Assembly (NCBI GenBank): GCA_039111635.1
Contig: JBCAQO010000007.1
Coordinates: 2,728,001-2,792,000 of the forward strand
From: Heterobasidion occidentale
Taxonomy: Eukaryota > Basidiomycota > Agaricomycetes > Russulales > Bondarzewiaceae
Length of the DNA stretch: 64,000 nucleotides
Direction: 5' to 3'
Shown: one piece after another, positions 35,520 to 49,472 of the stretch
How positions within the stretch are numbered: the first letter of the stretch is position 1
Layout of the letters: each line of letters starts with the position of its first letter
Position numbers and translations under genes: made by a program
The notes under the pieces: generated by a model
The model's input: the letters and a program-made list of their open reading frames with translations, nothing else
What the model was told of the DNA's origin: nothing
Databases searched by the model: none

Positions 35520-36005
35520 GGCAGTCTGATCAAGTCTTTGGCGGCGGTAGATGTAAGATAGTGGGCCACGTCGTTTGCTTTGTCTGTTCAAGTGTTTTCA
35601 TGTATGTGTTTGCGTGTCTCAAGTATCTATTGTGTACGAGTACGATTTGCTTGAATGTATCGTCGAATGTGTTTCCCGAATGTATCAGTGTTGCACGAAA
35701 TAGCGTTAGTCATGATCTCGAGGAATCAATGCTCATGGACACTATCATTGGTCGCCCGTCCCCCGAACACGGGCTTACTATTACAGAGAACAATGAGACG
35801 ATCACTCATCATAACAAACTTCCACTTCTCTGCGCAGACACTTCTTCCAAAGAACACAACACTTAGCAATAGCAATAAATCACTACGTAATCCACACCCG
35901 TTCTCTCCGCGGCTGGCAAACGAACAATACATGGCACAGACGCACGATAACCGAGACGCTTCTGTCAACCTCCAGGATCATAAGAAGGGCCGAAGGCGAT
36001 TCGCG
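35520..36005. other. Convergent intergenic region
   Basis: Shared 3' flank of Argonaute (plus) and the Myb-like gene (minus). The frames here are short and without features. Confidence 0.4.
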
Positions 36006-37404
36006 TCACCGGTGTCGCGCATTGATCATGGCCGGCGAAGGGGGCGGGATGGCATTCCGCAGGTGGGCAGGCAGCTTGATTGTTGGGTCTGGTGGAAAAG
36101 TATGCCGATCAGGATGTTCGGTTCTGGCTGCGTCCACGATCCGACTCAGAGCGGTCCTGTTCACGGCGCACATCTGGAACCACGGAGACAGGCCCCAGTC
36201 GTGGGGATCTCCGAAGGTGTGCGGTGGGACGTTGGGGGGTTCTCCGGGGCCCGGATATTCTAAGCCATCAGCAACCGAGAACAGGTGAGGCTAGCCCTTT
36301 TTCAAGGGACGAGGGAGCAGACTGACCAGGATGGCAATGGCGGCCGGATGACGGTGTGCGATGCGGAGATACTGTAGTTGCAGAAGATATGGGGGGAAGC
36401 GCTTGTATTGGATCATCGAGTGCGGTCGCCAGGACGCGCGCAAGCATGTCATAGACGTCGATCAGCTGAGCCAAGTCGACGAATCGGTAGGAATGCTGCA
36501 CTCCGGGTGCGTGAGAAAACAGAGAACTGCTTGCTCTTTCCTCTTCGGAGACCGAGGTGGACGGAGCTCGGATCCAGGGCACGGTAAGCCGATGCCAGCA
36601 GTCCCAGGCTGAGCGTGGGGGCCCGGAAGTAAAAGGGCGTTGGGAGTTGAGCATGCTTGCTATGCGACTCCAGTCGTGGTGGTCGCCGTCAAGGCATATG
36701 TCGTGAGTGGGCTCATAATGGGAGACGTAGTGGACGAGTGAAAGTAGTTCTAGGTACTCTGGAAGTGTCCAAGGGTTGCTCGAGAGGTGTGCATATGGAT
36801 CAGATGGAAATGGAATTGAGGACGAGGAGGAAGAAAGCTCCGGCGAAGAGGAGGTGAGAGGAAGTGCTGTGTGATGACGAGTGAGATCCTCGGGTACTCT
36901 CGATCTTGGGAGTAACATACTGGTTCGCGCGCGTTCCTCAGGCCATGGTAGTCCAGCGGCATTTGTACTCGATGAAGAACTTCGAGGACGTGATGCGTGC
37001 AAGGTCTCTTTACCCATGTCTTGAAATGGCTCTGGAATACAATCACTCTCCACACTTGGAGAGACTTGGAAGGCCGGAAGGGCGTAATATCGAGTAGGCT
37101 TGTCGCTGGCAGAGCTCCAAGGCGTTCCCGGAGTCAAGGCACTGGAGTCTGACGCTTCAGACGAGGAAAATGACGAAGCTGTCTGTGCTGAATCAATAGG
37201 ACCGGGAGACCAGAGGACGGTGTCTGAATATTCATTGGACCTGGAAGGAAACAACCAATGATGAGATAGACGACCTCTAGAGGACTGCGAAACTTATTAC
37301 AGCAGTATTAAAGGAGGGGGGCGCTTCTTATGACTCGCTCTGACTTTCACGGACGGTGAATAGGGCGCAGCCCGTCTCCGCGAATCATAGGAGCTCTGAG
37401 CCAT
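36006..37404 (-). CDS. Myb/SANT-like domain protein
   Basis: Three exons (37404-37301, 37240-36327, 36259-36006) give 423 residues in frame. It starts MAQSSYDSRRRAAPYSPSVK, then has a long Ser/Pro-rich disordered part. At about residues 190-260 there is a tryptophan-spaced domain: NPWTLPEYLELLSLVHYVSH, then HDWSRIASMLNSQRPF, then SAWDCWHRLTVPW. This spacing fits a Myb/SANT helix-turn-helix. The last exon, which has no methionine and is easy to miss, reads EYPGPGEPPNVPPHTFGDPH and ends MINARHR. It is probably a nuclear DNA- or histone-binding protein; targets are unknown. Without the second splice the protein would end about 30 residues after the junction in low-quality sequence. Confidence 0.65.
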
Positions 37405-37759
37405 CGGGTACTGTTATGTGAATGAGTAGAAAGAGAAAGCAAGGGGCCAAAAAATACTGAGAGAGGTGAGAGAGATATAAGAACAGAGAGAACGGCGATC
37501 GCAGCAAACTGGCGGGGTTTGGGCACGCATTATGAATCCAACTGGCCTATTGTCTTTGACGAGCCTCGTCCGAACTTGATGTCCGCGACCAAGTTGCGTT
37601 TGTCACGCGCCGCCGGTAGTCACTGCGGTGTCACAGACTCTCACGCTCGTTATGGCCGGCATCTGCCGGACCACCATTTTCCAACTCGTACGCGCGCACT
37701 GCTCAGTGCTCAGCCACCACCATCACTTCGCCCAACCCCCCCTCCTCGACATCGCTATC
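37405..37759. other. Divergent promoter region
   Basis: 355 bp between the Myb-like start and the Prp43 start. It includes an in-frame upstream ATG for Prp43 at 37652 that would add 36 residues (MAGICRTTIF...). I prefer 37760 because MAGNRKQVDADIY leads directly into the conserved protein. Confidence 0.45.
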
Positions 37760-40841
<3,082 letters not shown>

Positions 40842-41018
40842 ATTTCTCGTGGCTTTAGAATTGCTTGTGCTTTCTGGTACTTGAACTTTACTCTGCTCGT
40901 GTATTTTCATATCGTGTGCGAGAAGAGATTGACTATGTGTGGTGCTACGTAGCATACCTGCAGCTTTGTTACTGTTTACTTGTAAGTCCCTTGGCTTGGA
41001 GCCGACGAGGACAGAAAG

Positions 41019-44000
41019 TCAGAGGGCAGTCAGAGTCGCATTCACCCCAACATCTCCGCCGCGATCGGAAGTGGTCAGAGCAAAGGTATATTCTCCCCGC
41101 TCTACCTCCCATGTCTTGGACCGAGTGTATGTGAGGAGAATTCGGGAGGGATCCAAGGTCATCTCGACCTCTTTCTTCTCGCCGACGTCCAGATAGACGC
41201 GCTTGAAAGCGATCAGCTGTCTCAAGGGCTGGACGACAGAGGATACCCTGGAGAGCAGGTATACCTGGGGAACGTCGCTCCCGGGAAGTGGCCCCGCATT
41301 CTGGACAGTCAAGCGGAACGTGATGGTGTCGTTGGCGGTGAACGCCGTTGCCAGATCGGCTCGAGAGGAAGAGGCGCTGAAACCAGAACGGGAAAATGTG
41401 GAGTAAGAAAGCCCGTACCCAAAGGAGTACGCGGAATAGGAATCGACGTCGACGTAGTCGACGATATGGGCCGACTGCTTGTAGTTATATATTGCAGGGA
41501 GAGAGCCGACGGAGGAAGGGATGGAGAGAGGCAGACGGCCACCGGGGTTGAACAGCCCGAAGAGGACGTTGGCGATCGCTCGGCCACCTTGCTGTCCCGG
41601 AAAATACTGGAACAGACGTCATAATCAGAGCGGTGCCTGCGACCGGCGAAGACGATGCGAGTACCGACCGCATACAGCACCGCAGCCGCGCGCGCATAGT
41701 AGTCCGGAATGGCAAACGGCCTCCCGCCTTCTAGCACCATCACGACTGGCTTGCCCAACTCGAAGATCCTGTCGAGGAGACGAGCTGGACCAAAGGCTCA
41801 GGAAAGGCACCCGCGGGTTCGCACGAGACCAGGAGTGAGCACTCACTTTGGTTCGCCGACAGGGACAGCGTCGCCCTGTCCCCGTTTTCGCCATCGCTGT
41901 TCCACGCCCCGCCGCCCGCGAAAACGATAACGTCCGCGTCCTCCGCCACGCGCGCGGCGAGTCCAACGGGGTCTCCGCGGTCGACCAAGTTCCAGACGAG
42001 CTGGACCTGCGCGTTCAGGCTATTGACGTTCTCGACCTTCTGCGCAGTGTTCCAGACTTGGAACCGCAAGCGCACTGAATGTACCGCGCCCGCTTTGAAC
42101 GCGAATGGCGCGCACCCCGGGGGCCCCAGTGTGGAGTTGACGCGGGTGAAGGAGCGGGGCTCGATGTTCCCGATGAAGGTGCCTTGCGAGGAGTACGGGA
42201 CGTCGACGACGGTAGTGCCGTCGACTTCAAGCGAAGCCGTTGAGTTGGGCCCGATAGCGAGACCGAGCCAGCCATCTGCATCTGAAGGGACAGTGAAGTG
42301 TCCCTCCCACACGGCAGAGAAGTTATTCGATGGCAAGCCGTTCGGAGGATACAGCCCCCACTGCATATTGGGGACTTCGAGTGTCTGGAACGCGGCCTGC
42401 GAGAAATGGGTGTCGGAGTAGTAAGTGGCCAACAGGCCTCCTCGCGTCCCGTTCGGTGAAGACAAAAGGCTACGAGGGATGGGATACTGTCCATTGTACA
42501 ACCAGGTGTTAGCGCCCCAGCTGGTGACTAGATTCACGGACGACGCGTTTGCTTGGAGATATTCTGCGATACCGTCCCGGATCGTTGTCGCGCGGTCAAT
42601 GGGACCGCTGCCCCAAGGGCCTGAATAGTCGCCAAAGTTGAACGTATCAGCCATAGGGCCCACCAACGCGATCTTCTGGATGCCTTGTTCCGAGGGCCGC
42701 AGCGGGAGCGTGTCACGTCTGTTCTCCAAAAGGACAATTGAATGCTCGGCGGCCTCCAGGGTCAACCCATCGTGCGCCTCGACTAGTCCCTCCACAGATA
42801 CGTTCTTGGGTATGTACGGGTCGTCGAACAGTCCGAGGTCCCATTTCGCGTTGAGGACGCCTCGCGCTCGTTGGCGCAGAGTCGCTTCGCTGACCGTCCC
42901 GTTGTCAACGAGACCGAGGATGGCGTCGCGCCACACGTCGAGAGAGTAGTCGTAGTACTGGACCGCGCCGCCGGCGTTGAGCCACTGTGAGATGGCGCTT
43001 GCAGGCGAGTCGGCGACCCTATGGAGGTACTGTAGATTCCGGATTGAAACGTCGTCTCCGAGAACGAAACCATCAAAACTCCACGAATCGAGCGCTTCGT
43101 ATAGATCAGGGTCTGCATTGTCCAAATATTCAGAAAAATGACGGCCTTGGAAAATTCATGCCTACCGACGACACACGGAACACCATCTATATCATGATAT
43201 GCCCTGGATGACGTGCATGGCGTCAAGATCGTCGCAAATAAACGAGATAGACGGGACGCACATCATGACGCCGCGCGCTCCCCCTAGTTCCACCACCGCT
43301 TTAAAAGGAACAAGCATCTCTGACATGATCTGTCGGATGCCAAAGCCCGTGAACGGCCCGGCGTTCACGCCGCCACTGGGACTCCCGTGGCCTGCAAAGT
43401 GCTGGTTGAGGCTTGTTGAACACGACGGGGATACGTGGGAAATACTAGGCTAGGACCGACTTTCATGACCGGGATGACGGCGTCGTGCGCGGCCCAGGTG
43501 CCGTTCTTCGAGAGCCCGCGCGCGTACGCGACGCCCATGTGGGTCGTCAGCACGAAGTCCTCGCCTCTGACGCACCGTCAGCATCCCTCCGCAGTGCCGC
43601 AGCGCGGAGAGCGTCGACGGACGACTCACAAGTCCTCTTGCACCCTGCCCCAGCGCGGGTCCTTCCCCAGATCAAGCACGGGCGAGAAACACGCCCGCAC
43701 GCCGATCGAGCTCGCCTCGGCCCCGATCGCCCGCCCGACGCGATACATCAGCTCCAGGTCGAAGCTCGCCGCGAGGCCAATCGGGGCGGGGAACAGCGAC
43801 TGACGGAACGAGCCGACCCCGTGCAGGCACTCCGCCGTCTGCAGGAGCGGGATGGGGACGCGCGCCTTCGAGAGGTGCAGCCTCTGCAGGTCGTTGTACT
43901 GCGACTGGTTGGTCGGGTACCAGTCGTGGATGAGCCCGATCCCTGACGGGCCGACGTACGCGTCGTAGAGCTCGTTCGTGGAGTTGGGGCCGACGATGTT

Positions 44001-44210
44001 GTCGGCGAAGGTCAGGTGCAGTTGGTGGGCGAGTTCCGTGACGGTCAGCTGTGAGAGGAGGTCGTCGACGAAGGAGTCTCTGTCTGCCTTGCGCGCGAGG
44101 GCGCAGACATGAGCAGAGTCCAGCGATGCCCAGGAATCTGCCTGACATTCAGGATGTGCCAGGGTCCATGAAGCCAGTGATAGTATTAAAACAAGCGTGG
44201 TACACTTCAT
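41019..44210 (-). CDS. Secreted GH3 glycosidase with PA14 insert
   Basis: A probable beta-glucosidase-type exo-hydrolase acting outside the cell. The signal peptide is MKCTTLVLILSLASWTLA. The N-terminal barrel contains LIHDWYPTNQSQYNDLQRL, LLQTAECLHGV, LDLGKDPRWGRVQED (substrate loop, DPRWGR) and a HFAGHGSPSGG-like segment. The nucleophile-position motif is GFVLGDD (SDW or similar in many relatives; the first Asp is the candidate). The second domain contains SIVLLENRRDTLPLRP and IALVGPMAD. A PA14-type carbohydrate-binding insert is recognisable as GLLATYYSDTHF, then YPPNGLPSNNFSAVWEGHFT and DGWLGLAIGPNS. A fibronectin III-like domain closes the protein (FGYGLSYSTF, VQPLRQLIAFKRV). Roughly 930-960 residues with several introns. 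No internal stop seen. Substrate preference cannot be told from sequence. Confidence 0.88.
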
Positions 44211-45325
44211 CAGTTTGCTAGAAGGGGATGAATCGACGAGGGGTGTCTGGCTGCGACAAGTTCAGAATACAGTAAACTGAGGTCAGAAGCCGACAGCCTC
44301 CAGGGACAGAAGCTTGACGACGCCTTGAGAGGATGCTGCGTCGCGCGTGATCGCCACCTGATGAATGTAGAAGCATAGAACCAAAGACTGCGGTCCGGCC
44401 AGATCAAAATGGCTGAAGGTATCAACTGGCTCGAGAAGCATCGTGAAAAGCGCGTGAGGGACAATGTCCTGATAGCCTGATAGATGGAGCAAGGTGAAGC
44501 CAAGTACGTGTATTGATTCGGATGTGCGACCTGATACACAAAACATGATCTTGCGATAGATCAAGCTCAAGGATAGTACTCTCTCGGAAGAAAGGAGCTG
44601 GACGGAAAACATAGGATCGAGGCATACCGATGGCCAGCAAGAAGCGTGTGACATTTCAACTTGCGAGACGTACCAAAGAGCCATGGAGCCTTCAACTCAT
44701 ATTTTCAGTCCACAAAGGAAACAATGGACATGATCGGTCAGCGAGGTGATGACCCCAGCACCCTCCTACAACGATGTTGAGGATAGCTCCCGCAGTCGAG
44801 TCGAGGAGGACCGGAGTTGAAAGTCATTGCCCAGCACGTGATGTGGTTCGAGCTCGCGCCGATGGGCCAGAAGCACGCTCAGACGCACAAGTCAAGCGTC
44901 AACGTCGCAAGGCACGTCGACGGTCAAACCAAGTCCCGCCCGACTTGTTCAGGTACCTTTCTGCTTCCACCGCCTGGACAAACGAGAAGAAAGTCTTGTG
45001 GCCATTTGGCGGATCGCCCTGGCCGATTGTAGACCGACCACCGAGCCCTGCGCCGACACCCGCCGTCGACCGTTGTCGGGATGGTTCGACGGATCCGGGT
45101 TTGTGCAAGTGTCACGATGTGGGTTAGTGTCGACACGTGATGTCAACGCGTCAACCCGTTGTGGCCTCCCAGTCTCGTTTGGACAGACCGCGCCCGCGTG
45201 CGCCGAGCCGAGCAGGATCCCAACGACAGCGCGCGCACCAAATCGAGAATGGGCCCTCCACTCGTCATTGTCGCCCCTCCGCATCGGGCGACGCGCAAGC
45301 CTTCCCGCCAGCCCTCCCGCGGCCG
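44211..45325. other. Intergenic; one weak minus-strand frame
   Basis: A minus-strand frame at 44283-44684 ends with a fairly protein-like stretch (AGPQSLVLCFYIHQVAITRD), but I see no domain, start context or second exon, so it is not called. The rest is upstream region of the GH3 gene (left) and the hydrophobin (right). Confidence 0.3.
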
Positions 45326-45332
45326 TATAAAA
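45326..45332 (+). promoter_or_regulatory. TATA box of the hydrophobin gene
   Basis: TATAAAA in GCCGTATAAAAGGAGG, 124 bp before the ATG at 45456. This fits a strongly expressed fungal structural gene. Confidence 0.7.
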
Positions 45333-45455
45333 GGAGGGCAGGCCCCGCTCGTCCGCCCCTCTCCCAGTTCTCTAGCGCCCCCGCTTCTGACCCTTCTAGC
45401 TCAACAACACACCCCTACCCCACCCACACCGGACTACTATCCACACACGCCCACT

Positions 45456-46546
45456 ATGTTCTCTCGCATCTCCGCCGTCTCCGCCGTCTCCTTCCTCACC
45501 CTCGCCGTCGTCGTCTCGGCCGGCCCCTGGGGCTCCATGAAGCCCGAGTACAAGCCCGTCCCCGCACCCGTCCCTACCCCCGAGTACACCGCCGCGCCCG
45601 CGTACACCACCGCGCCCTACAAGAACGAGTACAAAGAGCCCGAGTACCCGAAGACCACCGCCTACGAAGTGCCCGCATACCCCAAGGACGACTACAAGTC
45701 CCCCGCGTACCCCACGGACGACTACCCCTCCCAAGAGTACCCCAAGGACGAGTACGAGCCGAAAAAAGAAGAGTACACGTCCGACTACACGGTCGACTAC
45801 CGGCGGCGCGACTACGCCCCAGAGCCTCCCAAGGGCTACCCCGTCGCGGATCCCAAGAAGGAGTACGACCCCAAGGAGTACGACGACCCGAAGAAGGAGT
45901 ACGACCCCAAGAAGGAATACGATCCCAAGAAGGAGTACGATCCCAAGAAGGAGTACGACCCCAAGAAGGAGTACGATCCCAAGAAGGAGTACGATCCCAA
46001 GAAGGAGTACGACCCCAAGAAGGAGTACGACCCCAAGAAGGAGTACGACCCCAAGAAGGAGTACGACCACGATCCCAAGAAGGAGTACGACCCGAAGGAC
46101 AAGGACCACAAGTCGGTCAAGGACTTGAAGGACGAGTACGCGCACGACGTCTACAACGAGGAGGAGCACAAGATGCAGTGCAACTCGGGCCCTATCCAGT
46201 GCTGCAACACGGTTGAGGAGGCGAGTATCTGACCGCGTTCTCACCCCCGTTTGTGTCTGACTCGTCTGCTCGCATTAATCCTCAGGCGCGCTCGGAGAGT
46301 GCTGCTAAGGCTCTTGGTCTCCTCGGCATCGTCTTGAACGACCTGAACACTCCCATCGGACTCAACTGCGACTCTCTCAACGCTGCGGGCTTCGGATCAG
46401 GATCCAACTGCGTGTCGCAAACCGTCTGCTGCGACCGGACTGAGTTTGTGAGTGTTGTCCATGATGAGTCGATGTGGCGTTCCTCACCATGATCTTTACA
46501 GGGCGGGCTGGGCATCAACTGCAGCCCTATCAACATCGTTCTCTGA
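45456..46546 (+). CDS. Class I hydrophobin with a long DPKKEY-repeat extension
   Basis: Exons 45456-46220, 46286-46447 and 46502-46546 give 323 residues. The signal peptide is MFSRISAVSAVSFLTLAVVVSA. The C-terminal ~90 residues carry the eight-cysteine hydrophobin pattern: QCNSG, IQCCN, NCDSL, NCVSQ, VCCDR and INCSP (C, CC, C, C, CC, C). The usual hydrophobin is about 100-120 residues. Here about 210 residues of Tyr/Lys/Asp/Glu/Pro-rich sequence precede the first cysteine, first as loose YP-KD repeats and then as about eleven tandem DPKKEY units. The extension is very hydrophilic, unlike the surface-active domain, so an amphiphilic wall-anchored or adhesive coat is plausible (inference). The first intron appears to use a GC donor (AG|GCGAGT). 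Expected to be secreted to the hyphal surface. Confidence 0.9.
45849..46088 (+). repeat. 18-bp tandem repeat encoding DPKKEY
   Basis: A run of units close to GATCCCAAGAAGGAGTAC with synonymous GAT/GAC and CCC/CCG variation. It is interrupted once by a short DPKEYD unit at the start and once by an extra DH near the end. Such arrays change copy number easily. Confidence 0.9.
46221..46285 (+). other. Probable GC-AG intron in the hydrophobin gene
   Basis: It begins GCGAGT after GAGGAG and ends CTCAG, 65 nt. Only this boundary, or a weak GTTGAG donor 9 nt upstream, keeps the frame into ARSESAAKALGLLGIVL. A GT donor inside the sequence (GTATCT) gives an early stop. Confidence 0.6.
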
Positions 46547-46790
46547 GCGAGGATGAGAAGTCGAGTCGTCGAGGGCGAGAGAGCGTTTGTACATTTTTAT
46601 CTATATTATTCTGTCCTCGTCTGTCATTACATTGGAAGCTTCGTCGACGGAATGTCCGTGTCATAGTGAATGCAGTGTTTGCCGTGCGCGGCCTCTGTCT
46701 CGAGACGTGAGAGTGAGACACAGTCAGGGAGCGAACGCCCAGGGAAGGAAGTTGCGAATCTGGATATCTCATATCTCTGCATTGGGAACT

Positions 46791-47185
46791 CTATAGGATT
46801 AATTTCAAGGCGCCGTCCGTCGGAGGGTTTGATGCATCGTTAGTGATCCGTGTTCCTGAGACGCTGCTTGTCTTGCATGGAAGCAGGAAAGACGTACCCG
46901 CACTGCCGGTACCACCGAGATCAGCGCTCCTGGTTCCGCGCAAGGAGATAATGAGGGCCAGGCGCCGCGGAATGGAAGCGAGCTTGGTGAGCTGAGGGAC
47001 TGCGAGGCAGCGGGGCGACTGGGTGGATTCCTGATGCATCAGATCAGCAGATCAGATGCTGTTGGAAGGACGTTTCCGCACGTCAGCGCGTCGTGGAGTC
47101 CACTCACCGCACCGGGGACGGTGTACGATAGCTCCGGAGGCGACAGCGACGCGGGCGGGTGTAGTAAACGGGACGGCGGAGGCAT
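46791..47185 (-). CDS. Tentative small two-exon gene of unknown function
   Basis: Exon 1 (47185-47108) reads MPPPSRLLHPPASLSPPELS..TVPGA, followed by a GTGAGT..CAG intron. Exon 2 (47030-46791) reads ESTQSPRCLAVPQLTKLASI and IISLRGTRSADLGG, ending IL at a stop: 105 residues. The frame stays open upstream of this ATG in a Pro/Arg-rich GC-rich stretch, so the true start may lie further right. A strong GTACGT donor after GGTGSA with a CACTAAC branch site and CCTATAG acceptor suggests an alternative last exon reading EFPMQRYEISRFATSFPG to about 46631, which would overlap the hydrophobin 3' flank. No domain recognised. Confidence 0.3.
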
Positions 47186-49472
47186 CTTTGTCTTGGCGGC
47201 GGACGGGGCGGACGTGTCGATGCGCGGAGACGGGAGGATGGGGGACGTGGGTTTCCTGTTGTTGCGTGGGGACTCGTGTGGCTGGATGGAGTCGGAGTTG
47301 ACTCGGATGGGTCGCGTGCGTGTGGGTGGCGGGGGAGCTGGGCTTTTGGGATGGAAACGCGGCTGGGGTGGGAGGGTGGAGCGTGGACCACGTCGAGGCT
47401 GGGCGCGGTTTGGGGGCTTGCGGGCCGGCGAGCGCGCGGGCGGGCGGGGCGAGCGAGCGGGCGAGCGTGGTGCACGCGCAGGCGGTGTTGCCCCGCTCGG
47501 CGGGCGACGCGTCTGCTGTTTCTGTTTTTATAGTTTTTAGTTTTTTGAGATTGAGAGGTGCGCGGAAGCCGCGCGCGGCGTGAGGCTGTGTGAGTGCGGG
47601 TGCGGGGGAGAGGGCGTCGAGCGCGGCTGTCAGACGCGGGTTCCGCGCGGGCGAGTGGGGCGAGGCGAAGCGACGGCGGGGGTGATCGCGGCGCGCGTCG
47701 TGCAGCGATGATCTTTCATTCGCATCCTTCCATGCGCGCCGTGTCGATCGATGGCAAAAGAGGGGGTGGAGGGGGCAGCTTGTTTGGAAGGGGGGGTGGA
47801 TGGGGCCGGGGCGCGAGGAGACACGGGGCGATGTGATGCGGTGCGGGACGTGCGGGAAGCCAACGGTGTCTGTCTAAGGCGAAGGCGCCAGGCTGCTGGG
47901 TTCGACGCGCGAGGGGCTCGCAGGTGGGAGCCCGACGCGGGGCGGGGTGCGTGGACCGGGAGGAGGAGGAGCGAGAGGATGCAGACGCGCACCGAGCGCG
48001 GCGTGGTCGGCGTGGTCGTGGTCGGCGGCGCCGTGCGCGTCTCTTCAGTGCTTCGGTCCTCAGTCAGAGGCGCGCCGGCGAAACGCGTCGTATGCGCTGA
48101 GTCGCCGAGCGCGCGCCGACGGCTGCGCGAGGGGGGCTGAGGGGGGAAGTTCTTCCATGCCTGCCAGAGATTCGGATTCGGATTCGGATTTGGCGGCGCG
48201 CTGTGCGGATGCAGATTGGGTAGTATCACTTAGCGCGAGGCACATGCGTCGATGCAATAAAGTCCGGCGCGTTCTAGCGCGTCGATGGCGCGCGCGACCC
48301 GCCGCACGAGGGCGCACATGGGTAGGGGGGCGCATGTGGGGTGCTCGCTTGACCATCCCACATCAGACGGCAAAGGAGAGCAGCGAAGGAGACGGGAAGG
48401 GGTTCCCTACTGCATGAAGGTTCCATTCATCGATGAGGAGCCTCGTTGACAGGTGCGCACCGTGCACAGCGAGCTATAGCGATTCTGGGATTGCTTACAC
48501 GGAGGTGCTACCGGGGCCGCCGTGCGCTATCGTCGTAGGCCGTCGTAGGCTGTCGTGGAGGCGTGGAAGAGAAACGGCCCAATGCTCCGCTCCGCTCGTC
48601 GCGTCTCTTGCCAAATAGTCGTCTGTCCTGTCTGTCCTGTCTAGCGAGCGTTGAGGGGATTTTGCGCTGTCGACAGTCGCCGTGACGAGGGAGACACGAT
48701 CGACACGACAGCTGTAATAAGCTACTACGATGTATCTCGACCCGGCGCCGCGGACGACGAAAGTGCCGGACAGACGAGAGATTCGGTCGGACGGGCTTGG
48801 CATTTGAATATGGCGCAGAATATATCACGCCCCTGCGGCGCTGCGCTGCGCGACATGAATTACAGTACTGTGCGGGAGCGGCAATGGCGAGCGGATGTGG
48901 ATACATGGGCGCGCCCGTAAGTGATACAGCACGACGACAATAGAGTCCACGTCGTCGGAGGCAGACCCGACGGCGTGTGCCGGGCCTGTCAGAGGCCGAA
49001 GCGATGGGATCACCCCGCCATCGCCGTCGCCATCGCGTTCTCCCCGCCGACCGCCTTCTGTTTCTGTTCGCGATGCCTCTGCCCTTCTGTATTGGCCTTC
49101 CGTCCCTGGCAGCCTGGAGCCGGACCCTCGCCCGCGCCATCACGTTCGCATCGCGCACCCGCTCTATTATCGTTCCTGCCTTCCTATATATACCCCGAGG
49201 CCTCCCGCGTGCGCACCGCTTGGCTTCGCTCCAGACAATCACGCGTGCACGCTCACGCCCCCTCGTCTCGTCGTCGGCCCTGACAGCGGCCCTCTCGCGT
49301 GCGCCTGCGCCTACGTCCCTCCCGCACTCGCCTCGCCAGGCCTCGCCGCTGCCTGCAGCCCGTCGCGCTCGCTCGCTCGATCGCCTACCCACGCGCGTCC
49401 TGCAGCTCGCCGACCCACCGACAAGCCCCCCTCCTGCAGCCCTTCCTCTTGACCAGCAACGTCCCAATAGGT
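47186..49472. other. Very GC-rich, gene-poor interval
   Basis: Long frames on both strands (for example minus 47630-48229 and minus 48508-49485) have Arg/Pro/Ala composition typical of non-coding high-GC DNA and no domains. A short GATTCG microsatellite sits at about 48170-48200. A TATATATA sequence at 49185-49192 is a candidate TATA element for the downstream SLATT gene. Confidence 0.4.
49185..49192 (+). promoter_or_regulatory. Candidate TATA element of the SLATT gene
   Basis: TATATATA in CCTATATATACCCCGAGG, 281 bp upstream of the chosen ATG at 49473. It is the only AT-rich block in a long GC-rich stretch. The long distance implies a long leader. Confidence 0.4.
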
